Assembly (NCBI RefSeq): GCF_030295425.1 | Contig: NZ_AP027081.1 | Location: 1,674,001-1,738,000 of the forward strand | Length of the DNA: 64,000 nucleotides | Direction: 5' to 3' | Origin: Mesoterricola sediminis | GTDB taxonomy: Bacteria; Acidobacteriota; Holophagae; Holophagales; Holophagaceae | Shown: positions 24,980 to 34,389 of the stretch, piece by piece | Numbering within the stretch: the stretch's first letter is position 1 | Layout: each line of letters opens with the position of its first letter | Position numbers and translations under genes: made by a program | Notes under the pieces: model-generated | Database searches by the model: none | What the model saw: the letters and a program-made list of their open reading frames with translations, nothing else | What the model was told of the DNA's origin: nothing

Positions 24980-25945
24980 ATGGCGGCGAGAAAAGGCGGC
25001 CGGACGTCCACCCCCCGGCTTCTGGTCCTGGCGGCCCTCATGTTCGCCTTCGGCCTGGGCCTGGGCGCCCTCCTGACCAGTCAGGCCTGCGGCCGAAAGG
25101 GCCGCCTGCCCGGCGATGAGGAAACGGCCAAGCCCCGGCCCCGGCCCACCCCGCCCAGCGGCAAGCCCGGCCCCGGGAAGGCCGAGCCCGGGAAGGCCGA
25201 ACCCGGGAAGGCCGAACCCGGGAAGGCTGAACCCGGAAAGGCCGAACCCGGCCCGGCGGAGCCGGCCCGGAAGGGGCTCCCCCGCTTCGCCCTCGTCATC
25301 GACGACCTGGGCTACGCCTCCCCCGAGCTGGTGAAGCGCCTCTGCGCCCAGCCCGTGCCCTTCTCGGTGGCGGTCCTCCCCTACCAGGAGAACACCCGCG
25401 AAAGCGCCGAGATCGCCCATGACCGGGGGAAGGAGGTCATGCTCCACCTGCCCATGGAGCCCCTCGGCTACCCCGGCCCCGGTAAGGACCCCGGGCCCGA
25501 GGCCGTGATGTACGACCTCAAGGAGGCGGAGATCCGCGCCCGGGTCCGCAAGGCCCTGGCCGACGTCCCCTACCGCCGGGGCGTGAACAACCACATGGGC
25601 TCGCGCATCACCCCCGACCGCACGCGCATGACGTGGATCCTCGAGGAGATCCGGGCCCGGAAGTGCTTCTTCGTGGACAGCCGCACCGAGAAGGACAGCG
25701 TGGCCTTCGACGTGGCCGAGGCCCTGAAGATCCCGGCCGTGCAGCGCAAGGTGTTCCTGGACGACGACAAGGCCTTCGCGGAGATGGAGCGCCAGTGGAA
25801 CCGGGCCCTGGACCTCGCGGCCCGGGACGGCCAGGTCCTGATCATCGGGCACATCTACCCCGAGACGGTGGCCGCCCTGGAGAAGCTCATCCCGGCCGCC
25901 CGGAACCGCGTGACCTTCGTGAAGGCCGGCGACCTGGTCCGGTAG
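24980..25945 (+). CDS. Divergent polysaccharide deacetylase (YibQ-like)
   Basis: A 321-residue exported protein of the divergent polysaccharide deacetylase family (often listed as YibQ/DUF610). A single N-terminal membrane anchor (LLVLAALMFAFGLGLGALL) is followed by a Pro/Lys/Glu linker with five GKAEP repeats, then the domain: LVIDDLGYASPE, FSVAVLPYQENT, EVMLHLPMEPLGYP, GVNNHMGSRIT, FFVDSRT and ILIIGHIYPETVAAL. It begins 4 bp after the catalytically dead S41 gene and probably works with it at the cell envelope. The substrate of this family is not established to my knowledge. A bidirectional hairpin follows. Confidence 0.88.
   Translation: MAARKGGRTSTPRLLVLAALMFAFGLGLGALLTSQACGRKGRLPGDEETAKPRPRPTPPSGKPGPGKAEPGKAEPGKAEPGKAEPGKAEPGPAEPARKGLPRFALVIDDLGYASPELVKRLCAQPVPFSVAVLPYQENTRESAEIAHDRGKEVMLHLPMEPLGYPGPGKDPGPEAVMYDLKEAEIRARVRKALADVPYRRGVNNHMGSRITPDRTRMTWILEEIRARKCFFVDSRTEKDSVAFDVAEALKIPAVQRKVFLDDDKAFAEMERQWNRALDLAARDGQVLIIGHIYPETVAALEKLIPAARNRVTFVKAGDLVR
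25175..25249 (+). repeat. Five 15-bp repeats encoding GKAEP
   Basis: Five consecutive 15-bp units (consensus GGGAAGGCCGAACCC) with one or two changes form the linker of the YibQ-like protein. Confidence 0.85.
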
Positions 25946-25956
25946 CCGCATGAAAC

Positions 25957-25991
25957 GAGGGCCCGGCGTGGGATGTCCCCGCCGGGCCCTC
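25957..25991. terminator. Bidirectional hairpin between the YibQ-like gene and glpX
   Basis: GAGGGCCCGGCG pairs perfectly with CGCCGGGCCCTC across an 11-base loop. It lies between convergent genes. Confidence 0.65.
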
Positions 25992-26008
25992 GGTCCGCGT
26001 CCTCCGGC

Positions 26009-26977
26009 TCAGAACCGGACGGTGACGCCTTCGCCTTCGTTCACGTGCACGGTGTCGATGAAGCGGACCTGCCGGGGCTGCCGGTTCAGGATGAGGCTGG
26101 CGGTGCGGACGCCCTCCCCGAAGAAGTGCACGCCGTCCAGGAGGTTGCCCTTGGTGACGCCGGCGGCGGCAAAGATGATGTGCTCGCCGGGGGCCAGGTC
26201 GTCGGTGAAGTAGATGCGGTTGAAGTCGACGCCCATGCCCTCCGCCTTCTCCTTGCTGGCGGTGTTGGTGTCGGTGACCAGGCGGCCCTGGATCTCGCCG
26301 CCCAGGCACTTGAGGGCCGCGGCGGAGAGGACCCCCTCGGGGGCGCCGCCGATGCCCATGACGGCGTGGATGCCGGTGCCGGACACGGCCGCGGAGATGG
26401 CGGCCGACAGGTCGCCGTCGCCGATGAGCTGGATGCGGGCCCCGGCCGTGCGGATGTCTTCAATGAGCTTCTCGTGACGGGGGCGGTCCAGGACGACGAC
26501 GGTCAGCTCCCCCACCTTCCGGTGGAGGGCCTTGGCGATCTCCTTGAGGTTCTCGGCCGGGCTCGCGTCCAGGTGCACCCGGCCCTTGGCGGCGGGGCCC
26601 ACGCAGAGCTTCTGCATGTAGAGGTCCGGGGCGTGGAGCAGCCCCCCGCGCTCGCTGGCCGCGAGCACGCAGATGGCGTTGGGGGCGCCGGTGGCGCAGA
26701 GGTTGGTGCCCTCCAGGGGATCCACGGCGATGTCGACGGCGGGGCAGCCCATGCCCATCCCCACCTTCTCCCCCACGTACAGCATGGGGGCCTCGTCCCG
26801 CTCGCCCTCGCCGATCACGATGGTGCCGTCGATGGGCAGCTTCTCCATGTTCCTGCGCATGGATTCCACGGCGAGCCAGTCGCTGTGCTTGCGGTTGCCG
26901 TTGCCGATGCTGGTGGCCGAGGCGATGGCGGCCTGCTCCACCACGCGAAGGAACTCACCGCTGAGGGACATTTCCAT
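26009..26977 (-). CDS. glpX: Class II fructose-1,6-bisphosphatase
   Basis: Hydrolyses fructose 1,6-bisphosphate to fructose 6-phosphate in gluconeogenesis. The 322-residue protein shows the GlpX-type metal and substrate motifs: [30 protein letters not shown], the metal site [37 protein letters not shown], and the C-terminal TASLIL. ATG 26977 follows a GGAG site; the frame extends upstream into the cutA overlap without support. It lies 23 bp after cutA, so the two form an operon. No other gluconeogenic gene is adjacent. Confidence 0.94.
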   Translation of the reverse strand: MEMSLSGEFLRVVEQAAIASATSIGNGNRKHSDWLAVESMRRNMEKLPIDGTIVIGEGERDEAPMLYVGEKVGMGMGCPAVDIAVDPLEGTNLCATGAPNAICVLAASERGGLLHAPDLYMQKLCVGPAAKGRVHLDASPAENLKEIAKALHRKVGELTVVVLDRPRHEKLIEDIRTAGARIQLIGDGDLSAAISAAVSGTGIHAVMGIGGAPEGVLSAAALKCLGGEIQGRLVTDTNTASKEKAEGMGVDFNRIYFTDDLAPGEHIIFAAAGVTKGNLLDGVHFFGEGVRTASLILNRQPRQVRFIDTVHVNEGEGVTVRF

Positions 26978-27000
26978 GGTTCTGCTCCGGAAAGGGTTGT

Positions 27001-27327
27001 TCAACTCTCTCGCGAGACCGATTCCTCGATCCACTCCAGGAAGCTCTCGCTGCACTTCTCGACGGGAACCATGAGGATCTCGGGGATCTCGTAGGTGTGG
27101 AGTTCCGAGATGACGCGGGAGACCTCCTCGAACCGGTCCCGGCTCGTCTTGATCATCAGGAGCACCTCCTCGTCCAGGTGGGTGCCTCCCTTGTAGTAGT
27201 AATAACTCTTAATCCCGGGAAGGATGTTGACGCAGGCGGCGTAGCCCTGGTCCACGACGGCGGCGGCGATGGTGAGGGCCGTCTCCTCGCTTCCGCAGGT
27301 GGTGAAGATCGTCACGGCATTGATCAT
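27001..27327 (-). CDS. cutA: CutA-family divalent ion tolerance protein
   Basis: A 108-residue member of the CutA1 family, small trimeric proteins linked to divalent metal tolerance whose exact role is unclear. Key stretches are [50 protein letters not shown] and [12 protein letters not shown], with the YxVPE-like motif conserved as YEIPE. ATG 27327 begins the fold; the upstream 51 codons in frame are unlike any CutA. glpX follows 23 bp downstream in the same operon, an association with no obvious biochemical reason. Confidence 0.93.
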   Translation of the reverse strand: MINAVTIFTTCGSEETALTIAAAVVDQGYAACVNILPGIKSYYYYKGGTHLDEEVLLMIKTSRDRFEEVSRVISELHTYEIPEILMVPVEKCSESFLEWIEESVSRES

Positions 27328-27558
27328 GGGGTCTGGCGGCTCCTGGACCGAGGGTGGCCTGAAATTCGAGTTTGCCACGGGCGGGGGCGGCTTCCCAGAG
27401 GAAGCTGGACCTGGATGAAGTTTTTGTAACCCATGGGCTTCCGGCCCGCCCCTGGAAAAATCCCGGAAACCCCTCAACACCTGGGGGGCTCCAGGCGTCT
27501 AATCCCTCGTCGGCTCCTCGGGTCCGCGAGGATCCCATCCGTCTCCAGGAGGACTCCC

Positions 27559-28791
27559 ATGGCCTTTCCCTCCCTGTTCCCCAAGCGGTCGCTCCTGGTC
27601 CCGGGCCTCGGGCTCCTCCTCCTCGGCTGCGGCGGGGAGGACCGCGTGACGGTCGCCGGGCCCTACCCGGTGACCTCGGTGGCGGTGGCCGACCTGGACG
27701 GCGACGGCCGGCTGGACCTCGTGGCCACCCTCCACGGGGAGGGGGCCCCGGCCACCCAGGGCTGGGTCACCGTGCGCCGCCAGGATCCCTCGGCCCCGGG
27801 GACCTACCTGGAGCCGGAGCTCTGGGCGGGAGGAGCCAATCCCGGCCGCGTCGTGGCGGCCCCCCTGACAGCCGGCGGCCTGCCCGGCCTGGTCATCCTG
27901 TCCGTACAGACGGGCTACCCAGCGAGTGACACCGGCGCCGCGCTGGTGCGCTTCCCCGATCCGGCCGCCCCGGGCGGGTTCCTCGCCCCGGTGGCCCTGC
28001 CCCTGGGGGGCCGGACCCCACGGGACGCCGCGGTGGGCGACCTGACGGGGGACGGTCGCCCGGACGTTGTGGTCGCCGCGGACGGGGCCGCCACCCTGCT
28101 CCTGTTCCCCCAGGACGCCGCGGGGGGGACCTTCGGCGCGCCCCTCGCCCTGGCCGTCGCGGGGACGCCGACCGCCGTGGCCGTGGCCGACCTGGACGGG
28201 GACGGCCTCCTCGACATCGCCGCCGCCACCGCCAACGACACCGTGTCCATCCTGCTCCAGGACGCGGCCCATCCGGGCAGCTTCCTGCCCCGGGTGGACC
28301 TCCCGGCCGGGTCCCATCCGGTGGCCCTGAAGGTGGCCGACCTGGACAAGGACGGACGCCCCGACCTGGTCGTCGCGGACGAGGGCACCTCGGCGGCCCA
28401 GGGCGTCACCGTCCTCCTCCAGGCCAAGGCCCCCGCGGCGGCGGGCACCTTCCTCCCGCCCGTGGGCTACGCCGTGGGGGATGCCTTCGCGGCGTCGGTG
28501 GACGCGGCCGACCTGGACGGGGACGGTTATCCCGACCTGGCCGTGGCCTGCGCCGGCGTCCCCGGGAACCCCGGCAGCGTGGCCGTCCTCATCCAGGACC
28601 AGGCCCATCCGGGCACCTTCAAGGCCCCGGTGAACTACCCCGGCCTGCAGGGGCCGGGTTCGGTGGCCCTCGCCGACGTGGACGGCGACGGGCTCCGGGA
28701 CCTGGTGATCGGGGACGGGTATCTCTACGTGCGGAAGCAGATCGCGGGCCAGCCGGGGACTTTTGGACTACCCTTGCGATACCGACAGTGA
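27559..28791 (+). CDS. FG-GAP/VCBS repeat lipoprotein
   Basis: A 410-residue lipoprotein. The signal peptide ends in LLLLGCGG. The mature part is a chain of about six repeats with a calcium-binding DxDGDGxxD core: VADLDGDGRLDLV, GDLTGDGRPDVVV, ADLDGDGLLDIAA, ADLDKDGRPDLVV, ADLDGDGYPDLAV and ADVDGDGLRDLVI. These form a beta-propeller like integrin alpha or bacterial VCBS proteins, often used for adhesion or surface binding. ATG 27559 follows CCAGGAGG. The metalloprotease lipoprotein gene starts 17 bp later, so the two surface proteins are likely made together. The ligand is unknown. Confidence 0.87.
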   Translation: MAFPSLFPKRSLLVPGLGLLLLGCGGEDRVTVAGPYPVTSVAVADLDGDGRLDLVATLHGEGAPATQGWVTVRRQDPSAPGTYLEPELWAGGANPGRVVAAPLTAGGLPGLVILSVQTGYPASDTGAALVRFPDPAAPGGFLAPVALPLGGRTPRDAAVGDLTGDGRPDVVVAADGAATLLLFPQDAAGGTFGAPLALAVAGTPTAVAVADLDGDGLLDIAAATANDTVSILLQDAAHPGSFLPRVDLPAGSHPVALKVADLDKDGRPDLVVADEGTSAAQGVTVLLQAKAPAAAGTFLPPVGYAVGDAFAASVDAADLDGDGYPDLAVACAGVPGNPGSVAVLIQDQAHPGTFKAPVNYPGLQGPGSVALADVDGDGLRDLVIGDGYLYVRKQIAGQPGTFGLPLRYRQ

Positions 28792-28808
28792 CCCCCCCGA
28801 GGTAGCCC

Positions 28809-31667
28809 ATGGCCCTGACAGCCCTCCCCGGAAGCGCGAGGACGACGCTCCTTTCCCTGGGGGGGGGCCTCCTGGCCCTCGCCCTGGCCTGCGGGGGGGG
28901 CGGCAAGTCCGCCCCGCACCTCACCGTTTCGGTGACGCCGGCCTCGGGCCTCACCCTCCCCGTGCCCTACGATTATTCGTCCCAGGGCTTCTACATGCCC
29001 CCCTACGCGGGCACGGCGACCGTGGCCATCGCCCGGGACAGCAGCGTCACCGGCGCCGTGACCCTCTCGGTCACGGGCCTCCCGACCAACTGCAAGGCCC
29101 AGTTCTCGGCGCCCACCACCTCAGGGACGAGTTCGGTCCTGTCGATCCAGGCCGGCTACCCCGATCCCTCCGACCCGACCTTCGTCAAGCAGGTCTACCC
29201 GAAGGCGGGCACGTACACCCTCACGGTCACCGCCAAGGCATCCGGGCAACCTGACGCGACGGCCACGCTGCCCCTCAAGCTCGGCAGCGAGGCGCCGGCC
29301 TTCGACCTGGCCTTCGTGGACGCCACCGCCAGCCGCCTGGACACCACCCCGGACATCACCCTGGCCGGCACCGCCCCCGTCACCAAGTACCTGCTGGCCT
29401 ACTACACCACCAGCCAGGGCTGGAGCGCGTCGGGGCCCGTCACCGTGACGATGGACGGGGTGCCCTCCGGCCTCACCGTGTCCACGGGGACGGCCACCTT
29501 CAGCCTCCAGGACAGCGCCCCGCACCCCCTGACGATCGCCGCCCAGCCCGGCCTGGCGGCGGGCACCTACGCCTTCTCCATCACGGCCAGCTTCAACGGC
29601 GTCGCCTCGACGCTGCCCGTGGTCGTCACCTACGCCCCCTATCCCTTCTACGTCCAGCCCCAGATCCACGCGGAAGGCCCCTCCGTGGTCCAGGGCGGGC
29701 GCGTGGCCTTCCCCCTCTACCTGGGCCGGAACGACACCTTCTTCACCACCGTGAGCACCTCGAACGGAACCGAGGGGGTCTACGCCGGCGACGTCCTCCT
29801 CTCCGCCAGCGGCATGCCGTCCGGCCTGACCGTGACCTTCGGGGACGGCGACGCCCTCAACGATCCCAAGGGCCTCCAGTCGGTGCCCCTCGTGATCCAG
29901 GCGGCCGCCACGGTCCCCGCGGGCACCTATCCGGTCACGCTCCAGGCCACGCGCAGCACGCCGGGCGCGGTCACCGCCGCGGCCCCGGTCACCCTCCCGG
30001 TCACGGTCACCGCCTCCGCGGCGGGGACGGCGCCGGTCTTCTGGATCCAGAACGTGGAATGGGGCCAGACGGTGCTCAAGCCGGGCCTGCCCCTCGTCGC
30101 GGGCAAGCCCGCGCTGCTCCGGGTGCAGTACCTCGCGGACCGCCCGGGCCAGACCGGCGCCCTCGCCGCGAAGCTCCAGGACGGCACCGTCCTGGCCCTC
30201 CGCGGCCCCGCCGCCGTGCCCACCGAGGCCGTCGAGGGGGATCTGCCCACGGCCGCCGCGGCCTCGGCCTCCACCTACACGTGCCTGCTCCCGGCCGCCG
30301 CGGTGCAGAGCGGCCTCAGCGTGACCCTCCAGGGGACCGGCGCCCCCGCCCTGACGGTCACGCCCACGGTCCGCGCCGGCATGGACTACGCCCTGGTCGT
30401 CCTTCCCGTCGTCCACAAGGGCGTCGCCCCCGCGCTGCCCTCGGACGCCGCCCTCACCCAGGGCCTCCTCGCCATCTGGCCCTTCAGCGGCGTCCCCCTG
30501 TCCCACCGGGCCGCCTACACCACGTCCACCGCCATCCCGGAGCCCACCACCGACCCCACGAAGGACCACAGCGGCGACGCCTGGGGCCAGATCCTCAACG
30601 AGGTGGCCTCCCTGCGGGTCGTGGACGGCGGCAGCGCCCCCTACTACGGGTTCCTCGCGCCCGGGTACACCTTCGGCACCCAGCCCTCCGGCTACACCCT
30701 GGGGGTCACCCTCGCCAGCAGCATGGCCAGCATCGGCACCGACGCCAGCCTGGACACGGTGTTCGGGAACCAGGTCCCCAACCAGACCGTGGCCGTCGAG
30801 ACCCTGGTCCACGAGACCGGCCACATCCTGGGCCTCCTGCACACCCCCGCGGGGACCTTCCCCGTCGACGACGAGGTGACGAACTACCCCTACTTCGGCG
30901 GCCTCGTGGGCACCTGGGGCTACGACGTGTTCACCCAGACGCCGCTGGATCCGGCCGGGTACTACGACATCATGAGCTATTCCAGCGAATCCGACTGGGT
31001 CTCCGACTGGTGCTACCTCCACGCCATGGGCTGGGTCTCGGGCCAGAAGAAGGTCGGCACCCGCCTGGCCTCCACGGGCGTCCGGAAGGAGCGCCTCGTG
31101 GTCTCCGGCACCGTGACCCCGGACGGCCAGGTCCGCCTCCAGCCGCTGGTACGGGCCCAGGCGGAGGCCCTGCCGCCCCGCGCCGGCGCCTACACCCTGG
31201 CCCTCCAGGCCAGCTCGGGCCGCCGGGAGGTGGCCTTCGCCGCGGAGCCGATCCCCGGGCTGCCGGGCCACGCCATGTTCCTTTTCACCGTGGACGCGGA
31301 CGAGGAACTGGTGGCCGCCGACGTCCGGCGGGAGGACCGCAGCCTGGCCCGCCGCGAGGCCCGGGTGGGCCGGGGCATGCGCGCGGCGGCCCTGGACCGC
31401 GCGGAGGCCGCCGGAACCCTGGAGGTCCGGGAGGCCTCCGGCACCCTGCACCTGGCCTGGGACCCGGTGGCCCATCCCTACGTGGACGTCGTGCATGAAG
31501 GGACGGCCGGCACCACGACCCTCGCCCTCCACCTCACGGGCGGCACCGCCGACCTGCCCCTGGCGGGGCTGCCCGAGGGCGGCCGCTTCCAGGTGCGCTA
31601 CTCGGACGGCCTGAACGCCGTCTCCCGGGCCCGCGCCCGCGACGAGGTCCGGGACCGGACCCGGTGA
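28809..31667 (+). CDS. Zinc metalloprotease lipoprotein (metzincin-like HExxHxxGxxH)
   Basis: A 952-residue exported lipoprotein (signal peptide ends ALALACGGGG). The first 420 residues form immunoglobulin-like or Big-type beta domains rich in Thr and Val. The protease domain, about 480-750, has HETGHILGLLH at 668-678 with three zinc-binding His and the catalytic Glu669. A Met-turn DIMSYSSES at about 720-728 places it among metzincins. A C-terminal beta-rich tail of about 200 residues ends in Arg-rich sequence. The layout resembles large secreted peptidases that cut surface or matrix proteins. It is cotranscribed with the FG-GAP lipoprotein gene. Exact MEROPS family is uncertain. Confidence 0.82.
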   Translation: MALTALPGSARTTLLSLGGGLLALALACGGGGKSAPHLTVSVTPASGLTLPVPYDYSSQGFYMPPYAGTATVAIARDSSVTGAVTLSVTGLPTNCKAQFSAPTTSGTSSVLSIQAGYPDPSDPTFVKQVYPKAGTYTLTVTAKASGQPDATATLPLKLGSEAPAFDLAFVDATASRLDTTPDITLAGTAPVTKYLLAYYTTSQGWSASGPVTVTMDGVPSGLTVSTGTATFSLQDSAPHPLTIAAQPGLAAGTYAFSITASFNGVASTLPVVVTYAPYPFYVQPQIHAEGPSVVQGGRVAFPLYLGRNDTFFTTVSTSNGTEGVYAGDVLLSASGMPSGLTVTFGDGDALNDPKGLQSVPLVIQAAATVPAGTYPVTLQATRSTPGAVTAAAPVTLPVTVTASAAGTAPVFWIQNVEWGQTVLKPGLPLVAGKPALLRVQYLADRPGQTGALAAKLQDGTVLALRGPAAVPTEAVEGDLPTAAAASASTYTCLLPAAAVQSGLSVTLQGTGAPALTVTPTVRAGMDYALVVLPVVHKGVAPALPSDAALTQGLLAIWPFSGVPLSHRAAYTTSTAIPEPTTDPTKDHSGDAWGQILNEVASLRVVDGGSAPYYGFLAPGYTFGTQPSGYTLGVTLASSMASIGTDASLDTVFGNQVPNQTVAVETLVHETGHILGLLHTPAGTFPVDDEVTNYPYFGGLVGTWGYDVFTQTPLDPAGYYDIMSYSSESDWVSDWCYLHAMGWVSGQKKVGTRLASTGVRKERLVVSGTVTPDGQVRLQPLVRAQAEALPPRAGAYTLALQASSGRREVAFAAEPIPGLPGHAMFLFTVDADEELVAADVRREDRSLARREARVGRGMRAAALDRAEAAGTLEVREASGTLHLAWDPVAHPYVDVVHEGTAGTTTLALHLTGGTADLPLAGLPEGGRFQVRYSDGLNAVSRARARDEVRDRTR

Positions 31668-31734
31668 CGCCGGGGGCTTGCGCCGCCGGCCCCGGGCGCG
31701 GCACCATGGGGCACCCCCCCAGAAAGGACCGGCC

Positions 31735-32874
31735 ATGAAGTGGATGGACGAGTATCCCGGAACCTACAAGGACTGCGTCTGGGTCGGCTTCGACCTGCTG
31801 GAGTCCTTCATGCGGGACGCCCTCGTCGCCGCCGGGGTGCCCAGGCCCGACGCCGAGATCGTCGCCGACGTGCTCATCGAGTCCGACAAGCGGGGCATCG
31901 ACTCCCACGGCATCGGCCGGCTCAAGCCCATCTACATCGACCGCATCCGGGACGGCATCCAGGATCCCGTCACCCGGATCGAGGTGCTCCGGGACCGGAA
32001 GACCGCCACCGTCCTGGACGGCCACAACGGCATGGGCCACGTCGTCTCGAAGAAGGCCATGGAGATGGCCATCGAGAAGGCCCGGAACCACGGCATGGGC
32101 ATGTCCGTCGTCCGCAACTCGACCCACTACGGCATCGCGGGCTACTACGCCCTGATGGCGGTGAAGGCGGGGATGATCGGCATCACCGGCACGAACGCGC
32201 GGCCTTCCATCGCGCCCACCTTCGGGGTGGAGAACATGCTGGGCACCAACCCCCTGACCTTCGGCATGCCCTCGGACGAGGACTTCCCCTTCGTCCTGGA
32301 TTGCGCGACCTCCATCACCCAGCGCGGCAAGATCGAGCACTACGACCGCATCGGCAAGGCGCTGACCCCCGGCTGGGTCATCGACGCCGAGGGCGGCACC
32401 CGCACCGACACCGCCCAGGTCCTCAAGGACCTGACCCGGGGCCTGGCGGCCCTGACGCCCCTGGGCGGCATCGGCGAGGAGCTGGGGGGCTACAAGGGCT
32501 ACGGCTACGCCACCGTCGTCGAGGTGCTGTGCGCGGCCCTGCAGGGCGGCGCCTTCCTCAAGGCCCTCAACGGGACCGACGCGGAGGGCCGCAAGGCGCC
32601 CATCCCCCTCGGCCACTTCTTCATCGCCATCGACATCGAGGAATTCATCGAGCTCGACCGCTTCAAGGCCACCACCGGCCAGATCATGCGCGACCTGCGC
32701 GCCAGCAAGAAGGCGCCCGGGCAAGAGCACATCTTCACCGCGGGGGAAAAGGAACACCTGGCCTGGCTCCTCCGCAAGGAGCGCGGCTGTCCGGTTCCCG
32801 AGGCGCTCCGGAAGGACATGGAGACCTTGAGGTCCTGGTACGGCCTGCCCTACGCTTTCCCCTGGGACGCCTGA
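31735..32874 (+). CDS. Malate/L-lactate dehydrogenase-family oxidoreductase
   Basis: A 379-residue NAD(P)-dependent 2-hydroxyacid dehydrogenase of the Ldh2/MDG2 family, which oxidises malate, lactate, ureidoglycolate or related acids. Family marks are SDKRGIDSHGIGRL near residue 55 (catalytic His in SHG), VVRNSTHYGIAGYYALMA, TNARPSIAPTFG, GTNPLTFGMPS and GGYKGYGYATVVEVL. ATG 31735 follows AGAAAGGA. The C-terminal extension (about 50 residues after the IDIEEF strand) is normal. The next gene is a GNAT acetyltransferase. The substrate cannot be read from the sequence; the nearby glycan locus gives only a weak hint. Confidence 0.88.
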   Translation: MKWMDEYPGTYKDCVWVGFDLLESFMRDALVAAGVPRPDAEIVADVLIESDKRGIDSHGIGRLKPIYIDRIRDGIQDPVTRIEVLRDRKTATVLDGHNGMGHVVSKKAMEMAIEKARNHGMGMSVVRNSTHYGIAGYYALMAVKAGMIGITGTNARPSIAPTFGVENMLGTNPLTFGMPSDEDFPFVLDCATSITQRGKIEHYDRIGKALTPGWVIDAEGGTRTDTAQVLKDLTRGLAALTPLGGIGEELGGYKGYGYATVVEVLCAALQGGAFLKALNGTDAEGRKAPIPLGHFFIAIDIEEFIELDRFKATTGQIMRDLRASKKAPGQEHIFTAGEKEHLAWLLRKERGCPVPEALRKDMETLRSWYGLPYAFPWDA

Positions 32875-32895
32875 GTCCCGGAGAGGAGGCCGCCC

Positions 32896-33408
32896 ATGGA
32901 CGTCGCCGTCAGGAGGGCGGAGGCCGGCGAGGCCCGCGAACTGGGGCTGTTCGCGGAGGCCTGCTTCCGGGAGGCCTTCGGCTACCTCTTCCCCGAGGAC
33001 GCCCTGGACCTGGTCTGCGCGCGGGCCTTCGCGGGCCCCCTGATGGAGGAGCTGGTGCGGGACGCCGCCTGGATCGCGGAAGGGGAGGGCGGGTGGCGGG
33101 GCTACGCCGCCCTCGCCGCCCGGCCCTGTCCCGCCCCGGGCCTCCCCGGGCCCCAGGCCGAGCTGAGCCGCCTGTACGTGACCGCGCCGTGGCAGGGCCG
33201 GGGCGTCTCCGGGGCCCTGATGACCGCCGTCCTGGCCGAGGCCCGGCGCCGCGGGTGCCGCTCCGTCTGGCTCGAGGCCTTCGAGGGCAACCCGCGGGCG
33301 CTCCGCTTCTATGGCCGCTGGGGCTTCCACGACCTGGGCGGCAGCATCAAGGATCGCGAAGGCATCCATCTCCCCCACCGCATCCTCGGCACCGTGTTCT
33401 CGGCCTGA
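32896..33408 (+). CDS. GNAT-family N-acetyltransferase
   Basis: A 170-residue acetyltransferase using acetyl-CoA. The core motifs are visible: AELSRLYVTAPWQGRGVSGALM contains the acyl-CoA pyrophosphate loop (QGRGVSG for Q/RxxGxG/A), AEARRRGCRSVWLEAFEGN is motif B and ALRFYGRWGF the closing helix and strand. It starts 21 bp after the dehydrogenase gene and 44 bp before galE copy 1, on the same strand. The RimI-like arrangement of the last motif suggests a small-molecule or protein N-terminal substrate, but none can be named. Confidence 0.87.
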   Translation: MDVAVRRAEAGEARELGLFAEACFREAFGYLFPEDALDLVCARAFAGPLMEELVRDAAWIAEGEGGWRGYAALAARPCPAPGLPGPQAELSRLYVTAPWQGRGVSGALMTAVLAEARRRGCRSVWLEAFEGNPRALRFYGRWGFHDLGGSIKDREGIHLPHRILGTVFSA

Positions 33409-33452
33409 TCCGTCTGCTAGACTGGTGCGACACGCGGGGTGTTGGAGAATTC

Positions 33453-34358
33453 ATGCATATCCTTGTGACGGGCGGCGCCGGGTTCATCGGAAGCCATGTG
33501 GCGGACCGCTGCGTGGCTGAGGGGCACCGGGTGACGGTGCTGGACAACCTGCGGAGCGGGTCGGAGGCCAACGTGAACCCCCGCGCGGACTTCGTGCGCA
33601 TGGACCTGCGGGACCCGGGGCTGCCGGCGCTGGTGGGCAAGCTGCGGCCCGAGGCGGTGCTGCACTTCGCGGCCCAGATCGACGTGCGGGTGAGCTGCCA
33701 GGATCCGGTGTTCGACGCGGAGGAGAACGTGCTGGCGACGCTGCGGCTGATCGAGGCCGGGCTGGCCTCGGGGATGGCGCGGTTCGTGTTCGCGTCCAGC
33801 GGAGGCGCGATCTACGGGGAGGCCTCGGGACGGCAGGACGAGGCGCACCCGGAGGTGCCCCTGAATCCGTACGGGGTGGCGAAGCTGGCGGTGGACAAGT
33901 ATCTGGCGGCGTACGCGGTGCAGCGGGGCCTGGCGGGCTGCAGCCTGCGGTTCTCGAACGTGTACGGCCCGCGGCAGGGCTCGAAGGGGGAGGCCGGGGT
34001 GGTGGCGGTCTTCTGCAAGGCGCTGCGGGCGGGACGGGCGCCGGTGGTGAACGGGGACGGGCGGCAGACCCGGGACTTCCTGTTCGCGCCGGACATCGCG
34101 GAGGCGGTGTCGCTGGCGCTGGCGCGGCGGGCGACGGGGGTGTTCAACCTGGGGACGGGGATCGAGACGGACATCCGGACCCTGGCGGAGGGGCTGTGCG
34201 AACGGGCCGGGGTGGACCCCGGGGCCATCGTCCACGCGCCGGGGATCGCCGGGGAGCAGCGGCGGTCCTGCCTGGACCCGGGGAAGGCCGCGCGGGAGCT
34301 GGACTGGCGTCCCCGCACCGCCTTCGCCGAGGGCCTCGGCCTCACCTGGGACTGGTTC
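33453..34358 (+). repeat. Direct repeat of galE, copy 1
   Basis: 906 bp that match 44447-45352 at about 99% by eye. All differences I found are synonymous, and five of about nine fall in the first 70 bp. Confidence 0.9.
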
Positions 34359-34382
34359 CGGGCGGGGGGCTCCGCGGACTGA
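33453..34382 (+). CDS. galE: UDP-glucose 4-epimerase-like NAD-dependent epimerase, copy 1
   Basis: A 309-residue extended SDR that interconverts UDP-sugars at C4. It has the NAD motif TGGAGFIGSHV, LDNLRSG, the LHFAAQIDV strand, Ser in ASSGGAIYGE, the catalytic pair YGVAKLAVDKY, SLRFSNVYGPRQ and the C-terminal NLGTGIETDI. The first 302 residues are identical to copy 2 at 44447, with about nine silent base changes over 906 bp. Copy 2 opens the glycan operon; copy 1 lies alone before the 3' end of the divergent operon. Whether it uses UDP-Gal or UDP-GalNAc is not decidable here. Confidence 0.9.
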   Translation: MHILVTGGAGFIGSHVADRCVAEGHRVTVLDNLRSGSEANVNPRADFVRMDLRDPGLPALVGKLRPEAVLHFAAQIDVRVSCQDPVFDAEENVLATLRLIEAGLASGMARFVFASSGGAIYGEASGRQDEAHPEVPLNPYGVAKLAVDKYLAAYAVQRGLAGCSLRFSNVYGPRQGSKGEAGVVAVFCKALRAGRAPVVNGDGRQTRDFLFAPDIAEAVSLALARRATGVFNLGTGIETDIRTLAEGLCERAGVDPGAIVHAPGIAGEQRRSCLDPGKAARELDWRPRTAFAEGLGLTWDWFRAGGSAD

Positions 34383-34389
34383 GGCCCCT

